Shown one piece after another: positions 1-8,640 of a stretch of 43,055 nucleotides of DNA. The DNA lies in the NCBI GenBank assembly GCA_903912485.1, contig CAIWHR010000557.1:1-43055 (forward strand), read 5' to 3'. Both the position numbers and the translations under genes were made by a program. The stretch's first letter is position 1; the number at the start of each line of letters is the position of its first letter. A model generated the notes under the pieces. It made no database searches, was not told the DNA's origin, and was given only the letters and a program-made list of their open reading frames with translations. Source of the DNA: an uncultured beta proteobacterium (GTDB lineage: Bacteria > Pseudomonadota > Gammaproteobacteria > Burkholderiales > Casimicrobiaceae).

Positions 1-240
1 CAGGAACGTCGCCGCGTCGCCCTGCAGCAGCCCGCCCTGGATCTGCACGTTGCCCAGACCCGCCCCAACCCCCGTCTGGCCCAGCAGCGTCCCGTTCACC
101 GCCAGCGTCCCGCAGTTCAACTGCGTCCTGCCGCTGCCCAGTCCGTAAATGGTGCCCGCCGCAATCTGCAGCTGGTCGGCCTGCGTCGCCGCCGACATCA
201 GCACGAGGCCGAAAGCGGCGAGTATCCCCTTGATCGTCAC
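1..240 (-). CDS. N-terminal part of a secreted repeat-like protein, cut by the window edge
   Basis: An open frame of 80 codons runs off the left edge. It starts at a GTG (238-240) with an AGGGA ribosome-binding site about 8 bases upstream. The first ~20 residues (VTIKGILAAFGLVLMSAATQA) look like a signal peptide: one Lys, a hydrophobic stretch, then a likely cut after TQA. The mature part is rich in Gly, Leu, Gln and Thr with short repeating turns such as GTLLGQTG and NVQIQGG. That texture suits a beta-helical or autotransporter-like surface protein. The family cannot be named from 80 residues. It is divergent from the glycosyltransferase gene at 454. Confidence 0.6.
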   Translation of the reverse strand, partial: MTIKGILAAFGLVLMSAATQADQLQIAAGTIYGLGSGRTQLNCGTLAVNGTLLGQTGVGAGLGNVQIQGGLLQGDAATFL

Positions 241-453
241 GGAATTTTCCCTGAATCTCGCAGCTTCCCGCGGTGCGGCATGAGTCGGATTCCCGCTCGG
301 GGCATGCCGCTTCAGGCCGCGGCTGCTATCCTCGCAAGGTCGTTCAATGCATTGTCGGGTCCCGTTGGCAGCGCCGGCGGCCGATGCGCCGCTCGCCGCC
401 CCTGAAATCGAACTCGGGCACCGCGGCGCAAATGTTATCCATTCGCATTATTC

Positions 454-1551
454 ATGTCCACCACAATTTGCCTGAACATGATCGTCAAGAACGAGGCGCA
501 CGTCATCCGGCGCTGCCTCGATTCGGTCCGGCCGTTCATCGATTGCTGGGTGATCGTCGACACCGGGTCCACCGACGGCACTCAGGACGTCATCCGCGCC
601 CATTTCGCCGACATTCCAGGCAGCCTCCACGAACGACCGTGGCAGGACTTCGCCCACAACCGCAGCGAGGCGCTGGAGTTGGCGCGAGCGAAGGCCGACT
701 ACCTGCTGTTCATCGACGCCGACGAAGTGCTGCGCGCCCCCGAGGGTTACGTACGCCCCGCGCTCGGTGCCGACGCCTACTTCCTGCACACCGAGTACGC
801 CAGTTCGATCTACAGCCGCTGCGCGCTGGTGTCGACCCGGCTTGCCTGGCGCTGGGTCGGAGTATTGCATGAGTACCTGACATCGACGCCCGAGGCCGCG
901 AAGGAGCATCTCGAATGGCCGCGAATCGTGGTGTCCCGCGAAGGCGCGCGTGCCCGCGATCCGGACACGTACCGCAAGGATGCGGCGTTGCTCGAACGGG
1001 CATCGCGGGAAGAGCCGGACAATGCCCGATACGCGTTCTATCTTGCGCAGAGCTGGCGTGATGCCGGCGAGCCTGCGAAGGCGCTCGAGGCCTACCGGCA
1101 TCGTGCCGCGATGCCGGGCTGGGACGAAGAAACATGGCAGACGCTGTACGAGATCGGGCGCATGAGCGAGCAGATCAGGGCGCCGGTGGCGGAGATACAG
1201 GGCGCATACCTTGCGGCCTACCAGTTCCGGCCGCGCCGTGCCGAACCGCTGTACCAGCTGGCCCGCTTTCACCGTGAGCGGGGCGAGCATGCGCTGGCCT
1301 ACCTGTTCGCCCGGCAGGCCTCGGTGATCCCGCTCCCGGCCGACATCCTGTTCGTCGACACGTCCGTCTACTCCTGGCGCAGTCTCGACGAACTCAGCGT
1401 AGCCGCGTCCTACACCGACGCCCTCGATGAAGGCCAGGTGGCCACCAGGCGCCTGCTGGCCGAGGGACATCTGCCCGCCTCGGAACGGCCGCGCGTCGAG
1501 GCCAACCTCGGGTTCTATGCGGGCGCCATCGCCAAGCGCGGCGGGCGGTGA
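454..1551 (+). CDS. Family 2 glycosyltransferase with C-terminal TPR-like helices
   Basis: A 365-residue protein whose first ~100 residues form a GT-A nucleotide-sugar fold. The start MSTTICLNMIVKNEAHVIRR is followed by VDTGSTDGT and by FIDADE at about residue 88, the DxD-like metal and nucleotide-sugar site. The remainder is helical with repeated A/Y/L/E patterns (for example residues 185-215 around PDNARYAFYLAQSWRDAGEPAKAL), typical of the tetratricopeptide-bearing GT2 group. Such proteins are cytoplasmic and transfer sugars to surface glycans or peptides; the acceptor is unknown. There is no signal peptide or membrane segment. It stands alone and converges with the DUF3313-like gene 83 bases downstream. 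Fold confidence is high; substrate is unknown. Confidence 0.85.
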   Translation: MSTTICLNMIVKNEAHVIRRCLDSVRPFIDCWVIVDTGSTDGTQDVIRAHFADIPGSLHERPWQDFAHNRSEALELARAKADYLLFIDADEVLRAPEGYVRPALGADAYFLHTEYASSIYSRCALVSTRLAWRWVGVLHEYLTSTPEAAKEHLEWPRIVVSREGARARDPDTYRKDAALLERASREEPDNARYAFYLAQSWRDAGEPAKALEAYRHRAAMPGWDEETWQTLYEIGRMSEQIRAPVAEIQGAYLAAYQFRPRRAEPLYQLARFHRERGEHALAYLFARQASVIPLPADILFVDTSVYSWRSLDELSVAASYTDALDEGQVATRRLLAEGHLPASERPRVEANLGFYAGAIAKRGGR

Positions 1552-1634
1552 CGTCCGGACCCGCTTCGAAGCTCAGGCCCGGCCGGGCGCCGTGAAATGC
1601 ATGCGGCGCATCCCGATGCCTGCCCCCGGGGCGC

Positions 1635-2330
1635 TCAAAGTCGCTGGTTGGGCTTCAGGTCCTTCGGTATCGGCGACACGGACTTCAATTCTGCGAGCCC
1701 TCGGGTGCAGATGCCCGCCCAAAGGCTGAACAGCAGGCGGAAATCGTAGACGGTGGCCGCTTCGGTCGCGATCTGCCGGCCCATGTCCTGCGTCTCGCGC
1801 CTGTCTCCGACCCGGCCAAGCAATGCGTTGGTGGTTGAATCGCGCACTTCCACGATCAGCGCGGCTTGACCGGCGCTGATGATCCACGTGGTCCCGACGC
1901 TGCCCGGGCCAAGCGGCGCGTTGACGTCGAGGTCGAGGATGCCCGAGTTCACGCGCAGCACGTCGGGCCCGGGGTCGTTGACCACTTCATACCCGGCCTT
2001 GCGAAACGCGTCCCGAAAGATGTCGTCGAAGTTGGTCTGCGCGGCGGCCATGATCTTGTCGGCCTGCTCCTGCGACACCCAGTTTCCCGCCGTGGCGTTG
2101 AGGTTGTAGTCCTTGCGCCAGTCGGGCCGGAACGCGACCTGCGTCGTGCCGACGATCACCTTGGTGTAGGGGCGAAAATCGGCTCCCGGCCGCAGCCACG
2201 CCACTTCCATCCGCCGCGGGGTGACCTTCACCAGGCCGTCGGGCGACTCCGGCGCCTGGCCGGAGGCAAGGCTTGCGAGGCCGAAGAATGCCGACAGCGC
2301 AACGATGCGGGAGCAGCGACCAACGGTCAT
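1635..2330 (-). CDS. Exported DUF3313-like protein
   Basis: A 231-residue protein. The ATG at 2328-2330 is chosen because AAGGACG precedes it at suitable distance and the protein then begins with a signal peptide (MTVGRCSRIVALSAFFGLASLASGQA). The same frame continues 160 codons further upstream, but that part has no protein-like pattern. The body contains LRPGADFRPYTKVIVG, then AALIVEVRDSTTNALLGRVGDRRE, resembling the DUF3313 motif in which a Ser/Thr-rich segment and 'DsxT...vDrR' follow a buried strand. These are small periplasmic or outer-membrane proteins without known activity. No lipobox Cys is seen (LASGQ), unlike many DUF3313 lipoproteins. It is convergent with the glycosyltransferase gene. 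Confidence 0.65.
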   Translation of the reverse strand: MTVGRCSRIVALSAFFGLASLASGQAPESPDGLVKVTPRRMEVAWLRPGADFRPYTKVIVGTTQVAFRPDWRKDYNLNATAGNWVSQEQADKIMAAAQTNFDDIFRDAFRKAGYEVVNDPGPDVLRVNSGILDLDVNAPLGPGSVGTTWIISAGQAALIVEVRDSTTNALLGRVGDRRETQDMGRQIATEAATVYDFRLLFSLWAGICTRGLAELKSVSPIPKDLKPNQRL

Positions 2331-3007
2331 GATTGAGCGTCCTTTTGCGAGCCGGGAGCACGCCCCCGATCCAGCCGTCTGAAATCGACCCCTTGCAGCC
2401 GCGATTCTACCTCGGCCCCTGTCCGGACAGACGGCATCCCGATCGTGGAACTGGCGAGATCCTGGGCGACCCACGATGCTGTCGCCTTGGCATTTTCCCG
2501 AGCTATTTCTTGCTGCAGCGCAACGAATAGCAGGCCATTCCTTAGCTCTCATCCAGTGTTTATTCTGGATTGACGTACGTTGACACCCCCGCCACGCAAG
2601 CCGATGATCGCGTTGCGCCGATTGCGCTCGCAGCTTCTGGTTATTTGACACGTTCATCCAGCGCCATCGCCTCGGCGACGCAGGACAACGTACGATGAAG
2701 ACGACCGATCCACGATTCGCCGTATTGCTGGCGCAGGTCAAAGCCAGACATCGCGCTGCCGGTCCGGACCATCCGCCATGCGACGCCGAGGTGACCCTGA
2801 CCTCCGACACCCGGCCAACGCGGACGGCCGAGGAAGCGACGAAGGCTCACTCGAACGACGAGCGGAAGGCGTGACGACGCGTCGCATGGCCCCCGGGTCG
2901 CCGAACGCGTGACGGCGTCTCCCGAAGCCGGATCGGGCAGCGGCATCCTCACCGGGCCGATCGACGGGTGAATGGTGCCAATCGCGGGGCGAGCGTCGAA
3001 AGGCCGC
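2331..3007. other. Intergenic stretch with little recognisable content
   Basis: A 677-base gap between two minus-strand genes. Apart from one possible 59-codon plus-strand frame (2695-2874, listed separately) nothing protein-like was found. Around 2565-2590 the sequence is more AT-rich and contains two TTGAC motifs (near 2569 and 2579), but no convincing -10 partner was found at normal spacing. Confidence 0.4.
2695..2874 (+). CDS. Possible small protein, 59 residues, unrecognised
   Basis: The frame begins MKTTDPRFAVLLAQVKARHRAAG and ends TKAHSNDERKA before TGA. An AGGA at about 2682-2685 lies 9 bases before the ATG. It is hydrophilic and charged, with no signal peptide or membrane segment. 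The composition is plausible for a soluble small protein, but an open frame this short arises easily by chance in GC-rich DNA. No family is recognised. Confidence 0.25.
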   Translation: MKTTDPRFAVLLAQVKARHRAAGPDHPPCDAEVTLTSDTRPTRTAEEATKAHSNDERKA

Positions 3008-4387
3008 TCAAGCCTCGATCCGGGCCATCTGTTCGAGCAACACCACTTTCTGCGACCGCAGCGTGGTCCGCATGCCGTACATGGTGCTGATCAGGTCGGC
3101 CGCGACGAAGGTCGACAGCGCCCGCGCATCGAGTTCGTCCAGCTGATCGACGAGCGTCTGCAGTTCAGCACACGAATCCGCCCGCAACCCTGCCAACTCG
3201 GCGGCCTTGATGCGCTGGTAGGCATCGGTGATGAACATCGTGGAATAGATGCGCCTGTAGCTGGGAAACAGCTTCACGAGCGGGTAGATGACGGCGATGG
3301 CCCCCACCACGAGCAGCCAGATCCGGTCGAGATAGTTCATCACCCACAGCGGCAACCTGTCGATGAACATGGGAGGTCCATGCTCGAAGTACTTCTTGGC
3401 CACCGGGCTGAGATCGACCGCATGATCCACGTAAGCGGGAAAGAACTCGGGTTTGGCGAAGAACTGATCGACCCTCGAGCTGACGCGATCCGCCGCGACG
3501 AGAAACGTCTGCTGAACCGCGGGGTGCATCGACTTTTCGACGACGAGCGTGATCGTCGAGGCCAGCATCTGCACGTCGGTCGCGGGACGCACCGCCTGCA
3601 GGTCGAGCGCACCCTGGGGTATCACGACCACGTCGAGATAGCGGAGCTTCTTGACGTAAGCGGGCGCGTACGGAAAGCTGTAGATGTTGATGTCCTGGTG
3701 TTTCAGCAGCATCTGGACGTTGGGACTTTCCATACCGTCCATCAGGCATACGGCGTCGATTTCGCCGGCGATCAGCATCTGAACGGCTTGTTGATGCGGA
3801 ATCCTGAGGAAGCGATCGCTCGCGCCGAGGCGAATGCCCGTCACGGCGAGCAGGTCTTTCAGGATGATCTCGGTCGCGGAGCCATCCAGTCCGATCGCCA
3901 CCCGCCTCTCGGCGAAGTGGGCGAATGCTCTCTGGCCGCGAAACTCTTCCCCGCGATAGAACAGCCAGAGCGGAACGTACTCGATGCTTCCCAACGAATA
4001 CAGATTCGGATAGGCGCCGGGCTTCGCGACGCCCCCGGCCATCAGCGCCGCATTGACCTTGATCTTCTCGTCGGCGACGTCGATCAGGCTCGCACCGGAG
4101 CCCGAGGTATTCACCAGGTGCAGGCTGATGCCCTGGTCGGCAAAGTACGGCAAGAACTTGCGGCCGAGATTCTCGAACTCCGAGCCGGCCTGACCGACCG
4201 CGAGGTACACGTCTCTCGGCGGCAGAGGGTCGGTGAACGAGAAGAACACGACCAGTCCCGCGAGCAGGAGGCCGAACAGCTTCCACTCGTTGCGCAACAG
4301 CTGGCCGAGGGCCCGAAGCTCATCCGACAGCTCGTGAAGGCTGTAGTCCACGACCGAAGGTGCGGTCTTCGTCTTCTTCGCGGTCAT
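3008..4387 (-). CDS. Membrane-anchored TAXI-family (TRAP-associated) solute-binding protein
   Basis: A 459-residue protein. Residues ~36-52 (KLFGLLLAGLVVFFSFT) form an N-terminal membrane anchor instead of a cleaved signal. Then comes a TAXI-type periplasmic binding domain: VYLAVGQAGSEFENLGR near residue 60, LHLVNTSGSGASLIDV near 90, and a late DGSATEIILKDLLA. A second membrane helix follows at ~350-370 (IWLLVVGAIAVIYPLVKLF). About 90 residues of helical, probably cytoplasmic tail end the protein. Normal TAXI proteins are free periplasmic receptors of ~320 residues that feed a fused DctQM permease. No permease gene lies next to this one, so it may act as a membrane-bound sensor or partner a distant permease. 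It diverges from the propeller gene at 4629. Confidence 0.8.
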   Translation of the reverse strand: MTAKKTKTAPSVVDYSLHELSDELRALGQLLRNEWKLFGLLLAGLVVFFSFTDPLPPRDVYLAVGQAGSEFENLGRKFLPYFADQGISLHLVNTSGSGASLIDVADEKIKVNAALMAGGVAKPGAYPNLYSLGSIEYVPLWLFYRGEEFRGQRAFAHFAERRVAIGLDGSATEIILKDLLAVTGIRLGASDRFLRIPHQQAVQMLIAGEIDAVCLMDGMESPNVQMLLKHQDINIYSFPYAPAYVKKLRYLDVVVIPQGALDLQAVRPATDVQMLASTITLVVEKSMHPAVQQTFLVAADRVSSRVDQFFAKPEFFPAYVDHAVDLSPVAKKYFEHGPPMFIDRLPLWVMNYLDRIWLLVVGAIAVIYPLVKLFPSYRRIYSTMFITDAYQRIKAAELAGLRADSCAELQTLVDQLDELDARALSTFVAADLISTMYGMRTTLRSQKVVLLEQMARIEA

Positions 4388-4628
4388 ACGCGGCCTGTTC
4401 CGGAGCTATCGCTGTTCATGAGGCGCCATCCGGGCAATCTTAGGCTCCGGATCGACCGGCTGCCTGAAGTTCGCCGATCGCGCCGACGATTTGCCGCCGG
4501 CTATTGATCAGGGTCAACGCCTGCGCCTTGCGCGACGCGATCACGCGGCCTAGATTGAACTTCGGCACACACTGAGGTGACGGCAATCACGGCCGCGAGC
4601 GAATATCCGCCCGGTGCCAGAGGGATGA

Positions 4629-6494
4629 ATGCGACTTGGCCATGCAATGTCGGCACTGCGTACGGCGGCAGTCTTGTGCGCTTGCCTGGGTTTCCTTGGT
4701 CTTGCGATTCCCGCCGCTGCAGCATCGCCGGAAGCTCCCGTTTCCTGGCAGGCGATCGCTCCCCCCGACGGCTACGCGTACTGTTTCGTCCCGCATCCCG
4801 ACGACGACCGGCGGTGGATCGTCTGTTCAGGCGCGGGCTTCCACGTCACCCAGGACGGCGGCGCCACCTACCAGCACTTCGGCGCACCAGTCATCAAGGG
4901 CTCTTACTGCCAGAGTGCCGCGGTCGATCCGCTCGATGCCAATCGCATGGTGGTCGCCTGCGGCTACGACGGCCTGTACATTTCCGAAGACCGCGGCAAT
5001 TCCTGGACGCTGCGAAGTCTGAACACGAGCGAGTTCCTCGCTTTTGTGCTGATCAGTTCGCGTGACGGCAGCATCTGGGTGGGTCCCCGCAACACGGTCA
5101 GCCAGCACGGCGTCTTTCGATCCGAAGATCACGGTCGGACGTTTCGGTTCCTTTCTTTCGAGACCACCAGCAAGAACCTGATCGTCTGGGACATGCTCGA
5201 GGATCCCGACACCGGGGCGCTTTATGCGGGCACCGAGATCGCCGACCATCCGCAGCCCTACAAGCCGCCCTTGTTCCTCTCCACGGACCGCGGCCTGACG
5301 TGGAAAGACGTCCGCGGAACCATCGGCTGGCACGTGGTTTCGTTTGCCTACGATGCCGTCAACAAGGAGACCTTGGCCCTGACCGAGGGACCGGGGCTGT
5401 ACAAGACATCCGACCAGGGCCGGACCTGGATCCGGGTCGCGCAGGGCAGGGACGTGCCCAGCCTCCGGATCGTCACCGATCCCGCAGCGACGCGACGGCT
5501 GTGGGGAACGCGAATCACGACCCTTCTTCCCCCGTCGATCACGCAGCGCGACAGCATCCTGGTCTCCCCGGACATGGGAGTGTCCTGGTCTGCCGTCGGC
5601 CTTCCCGACGTCAATTCGCAAATGGCCGTGAACCGGGCCGGCACGAGGCTCTACGTGACCGGGTACCCGCCCGCCATGTGGATCGGCACGATCAACGGTG
5701 CAGCAGCTCCGCTCAACGCCCAGGGCCTGTGGTGGAGCGCTCCGGCGGGGTCCGAGTCGGGCTGGGGGATCAATTTTTCGCACCAGGGCGACATCATTTT
5801 CGCCACCTGGTTCACCTACGACGCGGCAGGCAAGCCGTGGTGGCTGATCGCGCAGCTCGACAGGAGTGCCGAGGGCGTCTATGCGGGCAGCGTGTCGACG
5901 GTCTCGGGGCCGCCGTTCGGCAGCGTCCCGTTTCCGCCGGGAGGCAGTCCGGGCGGCGCGGTCGAGACGCCGGTCGGCACGATGACGGCCACCTTCGCCG
6001 ACGCGACACACGGGACGATTCACTACACGGTCAACGGCGTCGCGCAGACCAAGGCGATCGTGCCGCAGGACTTCCCCAAGCGGCCGCCCTGCGCCTGGGG
6101 CACGCTGCCCAACCTTGCGCTGGCGACCAACTACACCGACCTGTGGTGGAACGCCGGCGAATCCGGCTGGGGCATCAATTTCAGCCACCAGGGGGACGTC
6201 GTCTTCGCCACCTGGTTCACCTATGACGCTGCGCGCAACCCGTGGTGGCTGATCGCCGAACTGCGCAAGCGCGCGGATGGCGTGTATGCCGGGCCGGTCT
6301 CGACGGTCACCGGCCCGCCGTTCGACGCCGTTCCGTTCGATCCGGGCACGGTTGTCGAGACGGCAATCGGCTCGGCGACGGTAACGTTTGCCAACGGCAA
6401 CGCAGCGAGCCTCAGCTACTCGGTGAACGGCTTGTCGCAGACCAAGTCGATCACGCGCCAGATCTGGGCGCCGCCAGGAACCGTTTGTCACTGA
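4629..6494 (+). CDS. Secreted Asp-box (BNR/sortilin-like) beta-propeller with two C-terminal WW repeats
   Basis: A 621-residue protein. ATG 4629 is preferred because AGAGGG sits just upstream; an in-frame ATG at 4647 is an alternative. A signal peptide ends near residue 32 (AIPAAAAS). Six Asp-box motifs (S/T-x-D-x-G-x-T/S-W/F/Y) are visible: TQDGGATY ~74, SEDRGNSW ~119, SEDHGRTF ~165, STDRGLTW ~218, SDQGRTW ~261 and SPDMGVSW ~313. They mark the blades of a beta-propeller as in sialidase, sortilin or photosystem-assembly-like proteins. From ~367 to the end are two tandem repeats built on WW...ESGWGINFSHQGD, FATWFTYDA and PWWLIA. No sialidase catalytic Arg triad could be assigned. It is first of a probable three-gene plus-strand run. 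Confidence 0.75.
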   Translation: MRLGHAMSALRTAAVLCACLGFLGLAIPAAAASPEAPVSWQAIAPPDGYAYCFVPHPDDDRRWIVCSGAGFHVTQDGGATYQHFGAPVIKGSYCQSAAVDPLDANRMVVACGYDGLYISEDRGNSWTLRSLNTSEFLAFVLISSRDGSIWVGPRNTVSQHGVFRSEDHGRTFRFLSFETTSKNLIVWDMLEDPDTGALYAGTEIADHPQPYKPPLFLSTDRGLTWKDVRGTIGWHVVSFAYDAVNKETLALTEGPGLYKTSDQGRTWIRVAQGRDVPSLRIVTDPAATRRLWGTRITTLLPPSITQRDSILVSPDMGVSWSAVGLPDVNSQMAVNRAGTRLYVTGYPPAMWIGTINGAAAPLNAQGLWWSAPAGSESGWGINFSHQGDIIFATWFTYDAAGKPWWLIAQLDRSAEGVYAGSVSTVSGPPFGSVPFPPGGSPGGAVETPVGTMTATFADATHGTIHYTVNGVAQTKAIVPQDFPKRPPCAWGTLPNLALATNYTDLWWNAGESGWGINFSHQGDVVFATWFTYDAARNPWWLIAELRKRADGVYAGPVSTVTGPPFDAVPFDPGTVVETAIGSATVTFANGNAASLSYSVNGLSQTKSITRQIWAPPGTVCH

Positions 6495-6602
6495 CCGCAC
6501 CGTTGTCTCCACCGCGCCTGGCGGCGGCTGGCGACGACCGGCTTGCCTGCGGTCGTCCCGTCGTTCGGCGAAAGCCCCGACTTCTTCGCGCAAGGATCCC
6601 GC

Positions 6603-8624
6603 ATGAACAGCACCCACCCCTCCCCCATCGGCGATGAAACCAGCGACGGCGAGATCAGCCGCCGGAGATTCCTCCAGTATTCGGCCTGGGCATTCGCCGC
6701 GGTGCCCTTGAGTTCGTGGACCGCGGGCTGCGGCGGAGGCAGCGATCCCCTGCCGCAGCCCTACCTGATCGATCCCGACGTCAGGACCACGCTCGACCGG
6801 ATGCTGGCGTTCCCGCCGACGAAGTCGCCAGGGCTGACGATGGCGCAGCTCAATCAGGTCCAGCTCTACAGCACGTACAACTACGGCGCCTGGACCTACG
6901 GCTCGGGGCTGCCTTCGGCTCCTCGCTACGACATCATGCCGGTCGGTTACGTGCCGTCGCCGACCTACAACAGGAAGCTGCTGCGGTTCTTCGCCTTCAC
7001 CGACATCCACATCACGGACAAGGAAGCGCCCAACCAGCTCATCTACCTGCAGCAGTACGAGCCGACGCAGAACAACAACACGTCGATCTTTTCGCCGGTG
7101 ATGATGTGCACCACGCAGGTGCTGGATGCGGCGATCCAGACGGTGAACGTCCTCCATCGGCGAAACCCCTTCGATTTCGGCATCTCGCTGGGCGACACCT
7201 GCAACAACACGTCGTACAACGAGCTCCGGTGGTACCTCGACGTCATCGACGGCAAGGTCATCCACCCCAGCTCGGGCGCCAACATCGGCGCCGACAGTAT
7301 CGACTATCAGAAGCCGTACCAGGCCGTCGGACTTGACCCTTCGATTTCGTGGTACCAGGCGCTCGGCAACCACGACCACTTCTACATCGGCTCCTTCCCG
7401 GTCGATGCCGATCCGACCATGGGCCTGCGCCAGTCGTACGTCGCCGGCACGGTCTGGAACGTGGGCGACGTGCTGAAGCCCAACATCTGCAACTTCCCCC
7501 GGATGATCGACATGGAGGAACTGAAAGCGCCGCCGCCCATGCTTTATGGCGGGGTGTTCAACGGGGCCTCGCCTTACGGCACGGTCATGTACACCGGCCC
7601 GGTGACCGATTCCGCGTATGCGGCCGGCGCGCCCAAGGTCGCGGCCGATCCCGGTCGGCGCTCGTTGCTGCGCAAGGAATGGGTGCAGGAGTTCTTCAAC
7701 ACGACCACCGGCCCCAAGGGCCACGGCTTCAACCTGGTGGACCCGGCGCTGAACACCGACGGCTTTGCCTGCTACAGCTTCGTGCCGAACTCGAAGATTC
7801 CGCTCAAGATCATCGTGCTCGACGACACCCAGTCCGAGTACGACGGTTCGACCGACATTCATGGCCACGGCTATCTGGATGCCACCCGGTGGGCGTGGCT
7901 GCAAAAGGAACTGGCGCAGGGGCAGGCCAATAACCAGCTCATGATCATCGCCGCCCACTGCCCGATTGGCGTATCCGCCGTCGGCTCGGAGACCGAGTGG
8001 TGGGCGCAAACCGACGGCATCGACAAGAAAAACCAGAATGCGGTCGGGCTCACGGATCTGGTCAGGACGTTGTGGAACACCCCGAACCTGCTGATGTGGA
8101 TCGCCGGGCATCGCCACCTGAACGTGGTCAAGGCCTTCAAGCCGTTTGATCCCCCGGGAGCGCCCGAGCAGGCTTTCTGGCAGGTGGAGACCTCGTCCTT
8201 GCGCGACTGGCCGCAGCAGTTCCGGACCTTCGACATCTACCTCAATTCCGACTACACGATCTCGATCGTGACGACCAACGTCGATCCGTCGGTCGCCGAA
8301 GGCACGCCTGCCGCCGCTTCGCGCAAGTATGCGATTGCGGTGCAGCAGATCGTCCAGAACAACGTGAACCTGAACAACCCGAACCTGAAGACGAAGAACC
8401 TCGGCTGCGGAAGCAACACCTTGCCCACGATGGATCCGTCGCGAATCCAGACCGACCAGGACATCGCTGCGGCCTACGACGCCACCATCCAGTTCGTCGA
8501 CATGACGCAGCCGCGGTTCCCGTTGCCGGTGCCGGTCAACGGCTCGTGCAACGGGCAACTGTTCAAGCAGCTGTCGCCGCAGATGATGGCGGTGCTGAAG
8601 ACCCTGTTCCCGCCGGCGACTTGA
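6603..8624 (+). CDS. Tat-exported metallophosphoesterase (TIGR03768-like)
   Basis: A 673-residue protein. ATG 6603 has AAGGA upstream at good spacing; the frame is open 60 bases further but without a better start. The N-terminus carries a twin-arginine motif (SRRRFLQ, residues 19-25), then a hydrophobic stretch and WTAGC, so it may also be lipidated at Cys43. Calcineurin-type metal motifs follow in order: FTDIHI, SLGDTCNN, GNHDHF, AAHCPIG and AGHRHLN. Together they supply the Asp/His/Asn ligands of a binuclear centre. The whole architecture fits the large periplasmic TIGR03768 metallophosphoesterases of proteobacteria. Its phosphoester substrate is unknown. The amidohydrolase gene begins only 16 bases after its stop, suggesting co-transcription. 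Confidence 0.85.
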   Translation: MNSTHPSPIGDETSDGEISRRRFLQYSAWAFAAVPLSSWTAGCGGGSDPLPQPYLIDPDVRTTLDRMLAFPPTKSPGLTMAQLNQVQLYSTYNYGAWTYGSGLPSAPRYDIMPVGYVPSPTYNRKLLRFFAFTDIHITDKEAPNQLIYLQQYEPTQNNNTSIFSPVMMCTTQVLDAAIQTVNVLHRRNPFDFGISLGDTCNNTSYNELRWYLDVIDGKVIHPSSGANIGADSIDYQKPYQAVGLDPSISWYQALGNHDHFYIGSFPVDADPTMGLRQSYVAGTVWNVGDVLKPNICNFPRMIDMEELKAPPPMLYGGVFNGASPYGTVMYTGPVTDSAYAAGAPKVAADPGRRSLLRKEWVQEFFNTTTGPKGHGFNLVDPALNTDGFACYSFVPNSKIPLKIIVLDDTQSEYDGSTDIHGHGYLDATRWAWLQKELAQGQANNQLMIIAAHCPIGVSAVGSETEWWAQTDGIDKKNQNAVGLTDLVRTLWNTPNLLMWIAGHRHLNVVKAFKPFDPPGAPEQAFWQVETSSLRDWPQQFRTFDIYLNSDYTISIVTTNVDPSVAEGTPAAASRKYAIAVQQIVQNNVNLNNPNLKTKNLGCGSNTLPTMDPSRIQTDQDIAAAYDATIQFVDMTQPRFPLPVPVNGSCNGQLFKQLSPQMMAVLKTLFPPAT

Positions 8625-8640
8625 CGCACAGGGGGAATGC

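Noticed and set aside
448-1470. 340-codon minus-strand frame
   Set aside because: It mirrors the glycosyltransferase gene and shows no recognisable motif.
1565-1635. Terminator between the convergent genes at 1.6 kb
   Set aside because: Only a 10-base CCCGGCCGGG palindrome without a loop or T-tract is present.
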